NCBI GenBank assembly: GCA_947095585.1
Contig: OX352766.1
Coordinates: forward strand, 930,001-994,000
Direction of reading: 5' to 3'
Source: Nephrocerus scutellatus
Taxonomy: Eukaryota; Arthropoda; Insecta; Diptera; Pipunculidae
DNA: 64,000 bases
Shown here: one piece after another, positions 35,330 to 48,280 of the stretch
Position numbering within the stretch: position 1 is the first letter of the stretch
How the letters are laid out: every line of letters starts with the position of its first letter
Program-made: the position numbers and the translations under genes
The notes under the pieces: model-generated
Seen by the model: the letters and a program-made list of their open reading frames with translations, nothing else
What the model was told of the DNA's origin: nothing
The model's database searches: none

Positions 35330-36785
35330 AAAACAAACCTCCAAAACACTTCCAAAAAACCGCAAGCACCCCTAAAAGACCCGCGAAAAAACCCCAAAAG
35401 ACTCACATAACGACTCTTTAAAGTCTCTCTAAAAGACACCAAAAAGATCCCCAAATACTCCCAAAAGACCACATAAAAGATTTCCAAAATATACCAAAAC
35501 GACCACTGAGAGACTCAAAATACCCCAAAAGGACCCCCAAAAGACCCCGGAAAATACTCCAAAAAGACCTCCCAAATACTCCCAAAACATTCCAAACATA
35601 ACCCCAAATACTCACAAAAGACCCTCTTAAGACCCCCTAAAAGACTCACAAAGACTTTCCAAAACACCTCCAGAACATTCCCAAAAGACTCCCAATGTTT
35701 ACCAAATAAGACCCTCCAAAAGACTACCAAAGACCCCTTAATGTCCCCCAAAACATTCCCAAAACACCTACTTTCGAAAGACCCTCAAAAGAACCTCAAG
35801 ACTCCCAAAGGACCTCTTAAACGACTCTCAAAACACTTCCAAAGTGTCCCCCAAATACCACCAAAAGACATCCAAAAGACCCTCGAAAGACATTAAAAAA
35901 AACCAAAAAACTCCCGAAGGACCTTCAAGAGACTCTTAAGAGATCCCCAAAGGATCCTTAAAAGACTCCTAAAAGACCTCCAAAAGACACCCGAAAGACC
36001 CTATAAAAACCTTCAAACCTTCAAACAAACTCTCGAAAGACCTTTAAGAGATTCTCAAAAGATCCCCAAAGGATACTTAATAGACTCCTAAAAGACCACC
36101 AAAAGACCTTCAAAATATCTCAAAAGGACCCCAAAAAACCTCCCAAAAGACATCCAAAAGACCTTCTAAAGACTCCTAAAGAACTTAAAAACCCCAAAAG
36201 ACATTTAAGAAACTCTCAAAGGATCCCCAAAAGATCCTTAAAAGACTCCTAAAGGACCACCAAAAGACCCTCAAAAGATCTCCAAAGGACCCCCAAAGAC
36301 CAGAAAAAATACTCCCAGGAGACCATCAAAAGACCTTCAAAGACCATCAAAAACCCAAAAGATCCTTAAAAGACTCCTTAAAAACCACCAAAAGACCCTC
36401 AAAAGGAACCCCGAAAAACCTCCCAAAATAACCCAAAAAAATACTGTCTCCCAAATATCACTTAAAGTCCACCAAAAGATCCTCAAAAGTCTCTCAGAAG
36501 ACCACCATAAGACCTCCAAAGACCTTAAAAATCCAAAAAACTCCCGAAAGACCTTCAAGAGACTCTCAAAAGATCCCCAAAAGATCCCCAAAACACTTCA
36601 AAAGTGTCCCCCATATGCCACCAAAAATCCGCCAACAGAACATCAAAAGACCACTAAAAGACCCCCAATGTCTTTTAAAAGACCCCTACAGTACCACCAA
36701 AAGACTCTCAAAATAACCACCGGCAGACTACCAAAAGACACACGCAATACCCTCTAAAGACCCCCCAAAAGACCTAAAAGATAGT
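35330..36785. repeat. large block of the 11-bp satellite (AAAAGACCNYC)
   Basis: About 1.45 kb of degenerate units such as aaaagaccacc, aaaagatcccc and aaaagactcct, mostly 11 bp apart with occasional 12-13 bp spacings. Open frames on the minus strand (GVFWRSFGGLLGVF-like) are artefacts of the repeat. Confidence 0.92.
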
Positions 36786-37090
36786 CCGTTCCGGCGTTTT
36801 CAGCAGACACAACGATAGCCTTAGTAGCTTATAGTCTTTCGCCTGTACATGACCTCTTCTGCCAGCTTTGGTGATGAACACCACTCGTACTCTTCTCTAA
36901 CTGCTGTGGGAACATAGCTTCTGAAAATATTCATTAGCCAAGGAGTCGACACATCTTCTGAATCATGATAGCTTGTGACGCCGTCAAAGCAGAGAAACTG
37001 CGAATGTCCCAGGAAACCTTTTCGTGTGTTATGATGTGGTCCACTTCACTTTGTGTAACCTTCTGGCTTTCAGGAGTACTTATCAAGTGA
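36786..37090 (-). mobile_element. R1/LOA-type reverse-transcriptase fragment
   Basis: The minus strand reads SEVDHIITHEKVSWDIRSFS and, after shifts, a segment matching VVFIPKAG-type RT N-terminal palm. It directly adjoins the satellite block at 36785. Confidence 0.6.
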
Positions 37091-39689
37091 GTTAAGCGCG
37101 AGTCTTTGCATCCTGGAATGTGGTTATTTACTCAAAATATCCAAAGATTCAGCCTTTGGAATCTGTCCAAACGCAATCAGATCTTTTTTTAAGGGTCGGA
37201 CAAGAGTTTTCTTTAGATAGAATCTTCTCGCCGAGTCCTTGGTGGGGACACGATGGATTGACAGAACTCCATCCAAGAACTGCAATTGGTCAGTCATACT
37301 TGTTCCTCCCGGCGATCAATTTCCATTTTTTTAGGTTACTTGGTTGTCTTTTAATTTCATTTTGAAATAATTCTAACCTGGCAATTCTGTAAGGAGAGCT
37401 TTCTAAAGAGTTGGAAAAGCTTTGTGATAGAAGACAGGTTGTAATGATAGTATTGAAGATACGCGTATCATATGTGATGATGAGAAGAACTTTAATGAAA
37501 TCGGGATGGATATACATAGATAGACCTACATAGCGCGAGTGAAACAACCAACCCTGTGAGGCGAGCGCTCATCTCCGATTCATCTATGTATCTATTTATC
37601 TGCTGCTCAGCACAATGCCGCAAAAAATCCATTAGAAAGATACATATTTGCAAGTGCATCTCCCCCCATTACCCTCGCCAACCACTACACACACAAACAG
37701 CCAGAACAGAAGATTTATGCGGTCGGTCACGATACGTGGTTATTTGTGAGGGATTTGAATGTTTCCTCGCCACAAATCATTTCAACTTGAAATTCATTCG
37801 AAAGACATTTAATTCTCGCCGGCCTGGTCCGGTGGTGGTGCGTCTGCCAGCCACACAGAGCCTGAGTGGTGGTGCCCCATTGTAGTCACCCGCGCTTGTG
37901 ATGAGATGTTGGGTGGCGGGTGGCGGGCGGAAGGGCGGCGGCGGCATTGCACGGGCTGCTGCTGACCCAGCAGCCACAGAACCACAGTGCCAAGCCATAG
38001 AGTCAAAGCGGAAAGCACACAAAACAAAGAAAAACCAAAACTATCTCTCACTGGCCGCCACATACAAATTGGAATATCATCATCAATCGATGGATACAAA
38101 AAAAATGTTTTGCCGCTGCTTCATTTGGAGCTCCTCTCGACGACCGACGACGTTCTCGCACAGCGAACCTCCACCGCATTTCGATGATTGTGTGATTTCT
38201 TTCTTTCTTTCATTTCGATTTGATTCGCTAGTAGATTGATTTTTGCTCTCCAGAGGCCACAACAACAAACCAAATGACAAGAAAAACGCCAAATGCTCGG
38301 CTCAAAGCCGTCCGTCCGTTTTTTTTTCTTTTTTTTTCATTTACTTCGATGATTCCTAGTAAACCGCATAATCTTGCCACGCCCCTTTTAATTTTCTTTT
38401 GAAGGCCAATCTGAGGAGGAGGCGGCAAGGCAACGAGAAAAAAATCCCCTGCCAATTTGGCTTGCAGACAGTTCTTTATGCTTTCGTTGTTGCAGTTGTT
38501 GCTGTGTCGTATGACTGAAATGCAATATGCAGATAATGTATCTGATGGTCGTTATTATTTTTTTATTTTATTCCAAAGTCATTGTCCCATGGAAATTGAT
38601 TTAACAAAATGCGAATCCGAAACCAAATCGATTGTACGAAGCACCGTCGGTCGTCACAACATGCACGTCTGTCTGTCGGTTGGTCGGTTGTTTTCGTAGG
38701 TTGCTTGTGTTGTTCCGTAATATGTATCTGCATTGTGTTGTGTGTATGTATCAGCTCCTTTGGAACTTGTGTATGATGGGAAGTGGAGTAGGAGGTGGAG
38801 CAGGAGGTGCTGCAAAACAAGTACTCATTCTCAAACGGAAGTATTTAGCCGTTTTTGCCAAACTTCTACTGGCTGCCAACCACCACCGCGACTATAAAAG
38901 AAAAAAACATTCAGTCAGCCAGTCAGACAGTGAGACTGTCAGTCCATACCATTGGCAACGGCACATTGTTAGTGTCGGTGACGTTGGCAGGTAACCAGAA
39001 ACGAAACTGCAAAACCTTCCAAGTTCTAGCAGACGTATCGACATTGGCATCGCAGCTCGGAGCCTTCAAGCGATTATCTGCGAGTCGCGACTGCTTGCAT
39101 CTGCGTTTTCTGCAACTGCAACTATCACACACAAACACAAGACGGACAATGGGTCAGCATTGCACGCACCACAATAGCCTCAATATCAGGCCGTTTCCAT
39201 AACAGTCGCAGTCGCCGTCAAGTAGAGCTCCAGGCGGCAAGAAACCCAATGAACGCTTAACGCTTGAAAAAAAATCCAACTTGCACTGCTCCACTGTTGA
39301 TGAACGCACACGCCTGCGCAATGCGATTGCTCCTATTGTACTTTCTACTTTGCTAGATGCAAGCGATATTTTTGTCTGTCTGCGCGGATGATAAAGTGGC
39401 CGCTGGGGCAGCCCACTGCCAAACCTTTTGTTCGGGTTTGTTTTGCGATAGGCTGAGGATTTAAATCCAATATATGTATATAGACCTATGTTCTAGGTGT
39501 CATCTTAGGACGCTCGTAAATTTGATACGATTTCTAATTTCTATTAAGTTTCTAAAAACGGATCGTCCTATACAGTAACTGGGAAGCTGTCGGCAGTTTC
39601 ATTTGCGGTGGGATAACAACGACATAAAAAAAATTCTATTTAAATTCCAGACATAAATCGCAGATCTGCAGAGGTGTCTTTCAAAATGA

Positions 39690-40465
39690 GATGTCTACCA
39701 AAGCTAAAGCGCCTAAAAGTATACAATGAAATGTAATGATTGTTGCAATACTCATACACGATTTAACGCTAAAAGTATGCACTGAAATGTGATAATTGTT
39801 GCAATATTCATTTAAAAAATCAACTCTTAGAGTATGCAATGAAATGTGGTGATTGTTGCAATGTTTATTCAAGTTTTAAAGCTAATAGTATGCAATGGAA
39901 TTTGATGTTTATTGCAAAATAAGAGTCAACCCTTAAAGTATGCAATGAAACTTTATCATTGCTACAATATTTGTTTTTTAAGAGTCAAACTTTAAAGTAT
40001 GCAATGAACTATAATGATTATTGCAATATTTATTTGAAGAGTCAACCCTAGAAGTACACAATGAAATGTGATGATTGTTGCAATTTTAACTAAAAGAGTC
40101 AACCCTTAAAGTATACAATAAAATAATATGATTGTTGCTATATTCATTCAATGATTAAACGCTTAAAGTATGCAATTAAATGGAATGGTTGTTGCAGAAA
40201 TTATTATTTAAAAAGTCAACCCTTTTAATATGCAATGTAACGTTATGATTGTTACAATATTTGTTTTTCAAGAGTCAATCTTTAAACTATGCAATGAAAT
40301 ATAATGATTATTGCAATATTTATTTGTAGAGTCAACCCCAGAAGTATACAATGTAATGTGATGACTGTTGCAATATTTACAAAAAGTGTTAACCCTTAAA
40401 GTATGCCATTAAATGTAATGATTGTTGCAACTATTGTTGAAAGAGTCAACCCTAAAAGTATTAAT
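39690..40465. repeat. ~57-bp tandem repeat array (~13 copies)
   Basis: Each unit has agtatgcaatgaaatgtgat then gattgttgcaatatttattt and agagtcaaccctt. The spacing of tgttgcaat measured at 39741, 39797 and 39854 is 56-57 bp. Copies are diverged. Confidence 0.9.
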
Positions 40466-40739
40466 AGCATAATTGTTGTTAGAGTTTCTATCAATTAGCA
40501 AAAAAGTGATCAATTTAGATAAAAAAAAATCCTGAAACTTTCTCTCTTAAATGAAGTATCTCCGAAAACTGAAGGATACAACGAAAGTCTGACATTTCAG
40601 AAAGTTAAGGGGTAACTCCGTCCGACAAGCGATCATCCACCAGTGTTGTCATTTTAAGCTTCTAAGCCTTTGTACCTCTATACCTCCAGTATCTCGATAT
40701 TTTTTTGTTTTCTTTAACTTCGCACGTGTTTGTGGCCAA

Positions 40740-40825
40740 ATTTTGTAATCAATGTTTAATCCACTTCCTAAAACCCGGCTTTATTCGAACTTTACACATA
40801 TGTGTATCTCCGATTAGGGAACTTG
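40740..40825 (+). repeat. interspersed repeat family A, short fragment
   Basis: Shares aatccacttcctaaaac and actttacacatatgtgtat with the copies at 4098 and 59675. Confidence 0.5.
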
Positions 40826-42429
40826 TTGTTTTTTCTCATTAAACAAAGCTTCTGGTACCAGAAACAACAAATGAACCTTACTTAGCGCGTAATTACAAAA
40901 GGTCCAAGCATATTGCGCAGACACCACACAAACCAGGAGATAGAGGGAGAGAGAGAATATCTCCACTTGAAAACAATGAACGAGGATGATGATGATGATC
41001 CTCATCACCAGACACCAGTACACCGCACACCACATCGCCGACCGAAGGAAATTAGTGACGATCATTAACTCGTGCTACGCCAATTTTCCGCCGGCCGTGA
41101 TTTCCCGGTGCTCAGTGCTCAGTGCATTCCACCTCTCGTTTGTTGATTGCACTGCGCAGCATCACATCTTTGTATCTTTGAGGAACATTTATGCCCATGC
41201 CGAGAGTGACGGGCGTCATAGTAGTCGGTCGTCACCGTCACCATCACCGTCACCGTCACCGTCTGCGTCATTGTTATGTACACTTTTTGGTGTTTTCTTC
41301 ATAAATTATTCAACGCATAAATTACCCAGGAATCATCCTGGTTTCGGGCAATAGGCACAAAACACAGATAGACGAGAAGACGATAGCAGCGCAACGAGTC
41401 CCACAAGGTTGACTGCATGGTCCATTCAGGTGGCTGACTGCTGGTTCCACCAATAATTGGTGAAATATCCGTGTAATAACTTTGCAAAGAGAGAAATAGA
41501 ATAAGAAGAAGAAGAAGCGGTACGCGATGCCATTTGGTACCCTACCCTCCTATCTTCCCGCCTTCCCACACTCCACCATCGACCGTACTTAACAAAAGTC
41601 ATTGTAATTCGTTGGTTTTGGTTTTGTTCTGTCCTTCTGTCCTTCTGTCCTTCTGTCGGTGGTCGGTCTGATCCATCTCTCATCATACTCCGCACCTTTA
41701 ATTCAAGCCAGAGATCGTGTACGGTTTGGTGTATCTAGCGCGGTATGTTATATTGCAGTGCAGCAGCAACAAGAAGACAGCCAGTACCAATTACAAACCA
41801 AAAGTACGCGATGCGGTCAACTGAGGTGCTCTGTGGTACTCTAGTTGTACCTTTTCCTTAGCTAAGAGAGAGAGAGAGAACCAGCAACTAACCTTCTGCA
41901 AATTCAATACATCACTCCCAGTCCCAATGCACAACTGCATACATCAGCCCCACTGTGCGTGCGTGAGCTGGCAAGTATGTGAATCCCAGCAAGCACAAGC
42001 TATCATCGTACCATCGCACATTACAAGACTCCAATTATAAGCAGCACAGCCGCCCACCAACCTCCCACCACCACACCTAACACTGCATCGAATATGTAAA
42101 TTAGAGCTTGGTGCGAAGTCAGGAGGAGTAAGTACTGTGCCTTCGCATTGCTTTGTTGCGTAAACTTCTTTTGTGTGGCAATTAACTTTCGTTAGAAGGA
42201 CGAAACTAAAAAAAAAAAGTATCGCTAAGGATTTCCAAGAAGGACACGGCAATGGCGCTGATGAGTTGCTGATGTGACCGCCGACCCATTGGACATTTAT
42301 TTATGAGGTTATCGGTGTAGCGTAGGCTAGCAAGTAAAACCAACCCATAAAAATGTTACAGGTAAATTCTCTAATAACCAAAGGTATAAAAACAGCCCCA
42401 AATCGCGCACTTCTAGACCTAGACCGTTA

Positions 42430-42610
42430 GGTCATTATATGTAGTATGCTGTGGCCTCTATATGGCATGATTTAAAAAAAAATTGTATGGGAGCCCCCCG
42501 ACCACGGGTTCTGTTCAACGCCAAATTTTAACAGAAAGTGTTGTCACCAGAAGTACTCATGTGTGCAAAGTTTCATTAAAATCAGGCTTTGGGAACTGGG
42601 TTAAAAAGTG
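42430..42610 (-). repeat. interspersed repeat family A, inverted copy
   Basis: Minus-strand matches include the atatggcatgat, gttgtcaccag and catgtgtgcaaagtttcatt segments of the family. A block of the 11-bp satellite follows within about 30 bp. Confidence 0.6.
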
Positions 42611-42634
42611 AAACCAATGATTTGGGAGTTTTTT

Positions 42635-42850
42635 TAGGTCTTTTGGGCGCCTTCTGCGGGTTTTTTGGTGTCTTTTGGGTCTTGTGTGAGTATTTCTTCT
42701 TCTACTTCTGGGTGGTCTTTAGGGGGTGTTTTGGGGTCACTTGAGGGAAGTTTGGTGGTCTTTTAGGAGTCTTTTTAGGGCCTTTGGAAGATTTTTCGGG
42801 GGTTTTTTGGGATCTTTTGAGTCTTTTGTGGGTTTTGGTAGTCTTTTAAG
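42635..42850 (-). repeat. 11-bp satellite block (inverted)
   Basis: The + strand shows ggtcttttggg-type units, the complement of the family in 35330-36785. Confidence 0.8.
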
Positions 42851-45429
42851 AGCATTCTTTATTATGCAGTTGTAAGACTTTGTTTCGCCGTGAACTAAAT
42901 CTTTAGGTAGATAGGTTAGATTGGCGATCCTCGCTGACTTGGCGAGGTCCTCAAATAGCGCTATAGAACGCCGTTTTGTATTTATATTCAACCTGTAGCA
43001 TTAAGGTACGATATCAGATCAGAACGCATGACACCTTAATTCAGCCCAGTGGATAAGAATGGGGATTGGGATATAGAGAGGGAGGATGGCAAGTGAGTGA
43101 GCAAGAGAGTTATGGTGATGAGCGACCTTTGGTTTCAGGACTCATCTAGAGAAACACTTTCAAAAATCATTGACCTTACTGAGTTCGACGCTTGGATAGG
43201 GTGAACTAAATATTTAAATGACGCTAAAATGGTATAGCTTCTAACGGGCTTACACAAGTCCATGCACCCACTTTTTCATCAATTTCCTTGCTAAGAAGAA
43301 TTCCTGTTTGCTTTGGTTATAGTGGACACAATATTCGTCCATGTTAGAGCGACTCGACTGTAAAATCCATACTCGTGCATATGGAAAGATTTCTTTGATG
43401 AAGCCATGAGGCAGAAGCTGCAGTTGTCAGCGGTTTTGTACCAACCATGGTATCTTCTGGCTGGAAAGTGAAATTGGCCGGATGACGGTGTTAACACCCT
43501 GTGCAGCTGTTGCTACGGTTTACTGATATGCACTGCAAGTCACCCCAATGCAGTCGTGCAACAATACACAACAACAAAATGTTGCAAATCAATAATTATT
43601 GGTCATCGCTTCAATTATAGCATTTGGTACCGCTCCCCTCCCCTCTGGGCGTTCAGCACAAGATGTGCGGGTATATGCAAATGCACATGGAATGCATACA
43701 GGGCCCGTCGATGGTGGCGGCGCGGCGGCACAACAGCAAGCAGCAATGCCGGTATTGCAGCGAACGAAATTGAAAATCACAAGAATCATTGAGCGGCGGT
43801 GATTATGGCGCATTGACGGCGGCAGCGGCTGCGGTGGTGGTGGTAGTGGTGACGCTGGTGACGGTGACGGTGATGGTGGCGCGAAGGACAAATCCAACCG
43901 CCAATAAAAGGAATTAACGTAAGGCACAGGTAGGTAGATACGTCGGATAGGTAGGTGCTCGTACTCGCATCTGAGTACTTTCCGTCGCCCTTGGCTGTTA
44001 TTTCGATGCGTAATATTAATCATTTTTGCAGATTTGTCTGCGGCTATTGTTGTTGTTGCTGTTGTGGTTAATTTATCCATGATCACCATGATCGTCTTTG
44101 CCGTCGCCGTCGCCGTCGCCGTCGCCTTTGTCTGCATCCTCCACATGTATGGATGATACATAATTTCAAGATCGTGCGCTAAATTCATTTCGATCAGAAA
44201 TCAGGAATCAGTGTTTGTTGTTGTGATGTGATGTGTGCGAGGGGGTGGGGATGCCAGAGGGAAATGCTCTCGCCCCGCGCCACATAACCAACAACAAGCG
44301 ATAATGACGTAGATGTGGGCAATTCCACAATTGAAGGATCATGCAAAACGAGGAATCAAAGCAAGGGAAGAGCGAGCGATCACCAACAACAACAACACAA
44401 CAATAGCAACAACCAAAACATGCTAAAGAGTTATAACAATTTGGGTTTATCACCGCGGCACCACCGCACCGCAGCCACCGCCACGATCACCATTATTTCA
44501 ACCGCAAGCGCCCTGAGTTCGACAGAGCGACGACCGATCGGTTAACAGTCAGCCAGTCAGTTGGGTTTGTAGTTTCCTGGTACTGCTGCTGCACTGATGA
44601 TGATGATGTTGATGATGATGATCATGGAATTATTCACATTTAGATTATCATCAGAGAACGGCGACGAACGACGAACGCTACGGACTGACGGACCGACCGA
44701 CCACTCCACCACTCCACCACTCATAATCATTTCTGCATTCCCCAATAATTTGTAGTAATTTGCTGCTGGAGAGCAAAGTGCAGCGGCGAGATGACGAGAG
44801 ATGAGTGCGGTAAAGACTCCTCCTCCAACCACACCGACCACTCGTTCACTCCTCGTTTACCCTGCAACTTGCAATGCACGATCCTTCCAAGTCTCCTCTC
44901 CACCTCTATTTCGGTTCGGTTTGGTTTCGCTTTTTTTCTCGTTTTCGATTTTCGCTAAATTGTATCGCCATCCATCCATCCATCCGTCCAGCCATCCATC
45001 ATCCATCGATCACATGTTCGTTACAGTTAATTGCTGGCTTGATGGTGTTGGGCCAATTTTGTTCGCGCTGTTTGTCTGGGTGGGTTTGTGTATGATATAC
45101 AGACATATGGACAGATATGAGGAAAGTAGATTGCTTCGTCCTATGGGAATTGGCCCACAAAAATTATACATCGTGTTCCAATTATCGTTGGCCTCATGGA
45201 AGGCGCGTTGGAGCTTGGAATACACTGTCCCTGTCCGCGAGTAAATATTGCAAACTGAAATCGATTTTTGATCTTTTCCGAATGCAGCGGAATCCAACTG
45301 TTACTGGTGCAATAGCTGCTCTCGTGCAAGACATTATGTGCTCGAGGTTGGCTCCAATTACAGTCTTCACGTGTCCTACTTTCGGGAGGACAGTCCTACT
45401 TTAGAGGACTTCTACTAGCAGTGGTGTAG

Positions 45430-45965
45430 GATTGTGGCACCTCATGGCCCTTCCACTGCTAGCAAAAATAAGGGCAGTAAAGATCACCCCAGCTATCTAT
45501 CTATCTCTATCTAGAGCGTTGTACAGGGATCGGCATAATGCGGTTCGGACGCTGAAGGCACTCGGAGCAGTTCTGGAGACCAATAGAGCACCCAGGCATG
45601 TCGCCAAGCTAAAATGGGCCCTTATCGATAAAGACAAAAAACGGACCAAAGATGACTCTACGTCTAAGCGTCAGAGTTCGGGGGAGGAAACCGCTTTGGT
45701 TTCTAAAGGACGACTTACACCAGCAAACTGAGTCACTCCAGCGCTACATCTCAGGGGTTCTTCAGCGATATCCTTAAGGACAAAGTTGTATTCACAGTGA
45801 TAGATCGCAGCGACACTGACGGAACTATCTCTCCAGAATAATGGCAATTAGTCAAGCTAAAGCTCTCTGGCAGCTTCTTGACTTTCATGAAGGAGCATCC
45901 CGAGCCAGTGGTCGTTGTAATCAATCCGGAATCACTTGCTCCTCTGGGTGACACTAAAGGCGTGA
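45430..45965 (+). mobile_element. possible LINE ORF1-like or other decayed coding remnant
   Basis: Frames read ALYRDRHNAVRTLKALGAVL, a Lys-rich KWALIDKDKKRTKDD and FLTFMKEHPEPVVVVINPE, interrupted by stops. Charge and placement among LINE pieces suggest a retroelement ORF1, but I cannot match a family. It could also be a gene remnant. Confidence 0.35.
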
Positions 45966-47164
45966 TAAGATTTGGATCGGCTCAAATCACCCTTCTGATC
46001 CCTTATCCCTTAGCAAAGACACGTTAGCAGAGACATCTTAGCAAAGACAAATTAGCAGAGACACACATTACACTGCGAAACATGTTTGCCCACTTGTTGT
46101 TGTGTCCAGGAAATTATGAGAAATATGTATACAGTAGACCCTCGATTATATGAACATTTCATACATTTGTTATCTTACATCTACGTATTTTTCAAAATCA
46201 TGTTCGTTTTCGAAATCTTTTGTTTTGCTGGGAATCTTCTTCTCACTTATCCTGCTGTAAAAACACCTCACTTGATGGTAATTGTCGAGCGAGCTGTCAA
46301 AATAAAATAGAACGACGTGCACCGTGTGTCACCTTTGTTTGACAGTTTACTTTATTATGTATTCCATTTTCATTTCACCTTGGTAGATGTTGGTAAATGT
46401 TTATCATACACATGTACATACTGTACATATATACAAATACCGTTTTCGATTATACAGATGTTACAACAACAATGAACCAAACACATTATTATAAGATACT
46501 CTTTTAACAATCGATAGATACACCTAACATCGATCGCGAGTTGCAATAGCTAGCCAATTAAGTTCCAAACCTCTCAAGAGCATTTTTTATGTAACAAGAA
46601 GGATGTCATATGGACATTCATATATATGTGCCCCAGTTTTTTTAAGGTTTTTGTTTTTTTATTTAAAATTCCCCTTCTTATTCTAATGTTTCTGCTGCTC
46701 CATGTTACCGCTATGGTTGCATTTTACGTGATTATGTCTTTGTGTGTGTGTGCCTTTGTGTTAGATACTTTCTTGTGTGCGTTTTGTGTTTTCGTATTCC
46801 GTTTGGGGGGTGCAAATAAATTTTGATTTATGCGATGCGGATGAGCGTGCGGTGAATGCGGAGCGGCGGAGCGCAAATTGGAAATTCATTATTCATCATT
46901 ATGGGATTGGGATGGGTCGTTTTATGTGTATCTGTGTGTTAATAGCTACGCTGTTACGGTGAACAGCAGCCAACAATTTGGCCTATGAAACGAAAAAGAA
47001 AATCATTATACCACCACCGCTTAAAAAAGCGCTTCGTGTTAGTGGATGTTTTTTCCGCTCCCCATACACCCATCATAACGATATACTGATACAGAGCCTA
47101 TGCTTCATTCAGCTTACAATCTTCACTACTAATAAGAGGAGTAAAAGGAAATAGAAAAACGTTC

Positions 47165-47930
47165 AAAATAATCCCAAAAGACATATCTCGCTAAAGACTC
47201 CAAAAACACCCCAAAAACACTCCAAAAAGACCGCAAAAGACCCCCAAAACACACCAAAAATATTTCCAAAAATACTCCTAAAAGATCTCCAGTTAACCCT
47301 CCAAAAGACCTTCAAAATACCTCAAAAGGATCCAAAAAAATCCTCCCAAAAGACCTCCGGAAAGACTCCCAAAAGAATACCCAATACTCAAATACTCACA
47401 AATTACCTCTCAAAACTCTCCTGAAATATCCCCAAAAAGATCCCCAGAAAACCCCCAAAAGACCCTCGAAGGACCCATAAAATCCTCCCAGAAGACCTAC
47501 GGAACGACGCGCAAAACATTCCCAAAAGAACCACAAATACCCAAATACTCACAAAATACCTCCCAAAATATTCCTGAAAAATCCTCAAAAAACCCCCAGA
47601 AGACCACCAAAAGACCCTCTGAAGAGATCTCTGAAGAGACTCTGCAGAGATCCTCAGAAAACCCCCAGAAGACCACCAAAAGCACTTCTTAAAGACCCTC
47701 AAGGCCCCTAACAGATTCTCGAAAGACCTCCGAAAAGACTCCCTAAAGAACCCCAAATACCCCCAAAAGACCTCCAAAAGGCGCTCTAAAGGCCCCGCAA
47801 AATACTCTTCCAAGACTCCTCAAGTACCGCCAAAAGACTCTTCTGAAATGACCCCTCCAAAAGACCTCCAAAAATACCCTCGAAAGACCCCAAAAAAGAC
47901 CCTCAAAAGACTTCCCCCATATCAAGTACA
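47165..47930. repeat. 11-bp satellite block
   Basis: About 0.75 kb of units like aaaaacacccc, aaaaagaccgc and aaaagaccccc at 10-13 bp spacing. Same family as 35330-36785. Confidence 0.92.
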
Positions 47931-48017
47931 CAGTCCGGGCCTCCTACGAGTGAATTTACTTAAAAAAGTACATTGCCAACATTGTTGAAGGTGGATTTAA
48001 TAGCAAATATAGACGAG

Positions 48018-48280
48018 ACGAGTGGGTACCCTGGCTCTACTGGTTAGTGCGTTCTGAGCAGGAGGTTCGAGGTTTCAATCCCAGAAACTGCAAAAATCTT
48101 TTTCGCGGTTCCACCTCTTGCGAGACAAACTTCCGGAAATAATAATTGTCACGCGAAAGCTTCTCAACTCACCTTTTGGATATGGCGTTAAATTCTAGGT
48201 CCATTCCATTTTTGTGCCAAAATATAAAACGCACAACACGAATGGTCGCGTGAAGCTAGGCCTTGGACCGCGACTATTAC
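48018..48280 (+). mobile_element. second full-length copy of the tRNA-derived SINE
   Basis: The head has an A-box-like tggctctactgg and a B-box-like aggtttcaatccc. The body aligns along its length with the copy at 12781-13079, for example aggccttggaccgc near the end and attaaattctaggtcc in the middle. The 10-bp string tatagacgag flanks it at 48008-48017 and 48281-48290. Confidence 0.82.

Noticed and set aside
35248..36591. Chain of overlapping minus-strand open frames with VFWRSFGGLLG-like peptides
   Set aside because: They arise from the 11-bp satellite, whose period yields the same peptide in every frame; no real gene.
43291..43497. Minus-strand frame containing CSFCLMASSKKSFHMH
   Set aside because: Looks protein-like but too short and unmatched; possibly a retroelement remnant. 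Not called.
43589..44188. 199-codon minus-strand open frame in intron 5
   Set aside because: Composition is driven by ACGGTGACGGTG and GCGGCGG repeats; no domain or splice support. Not excluded as a lncRNA.
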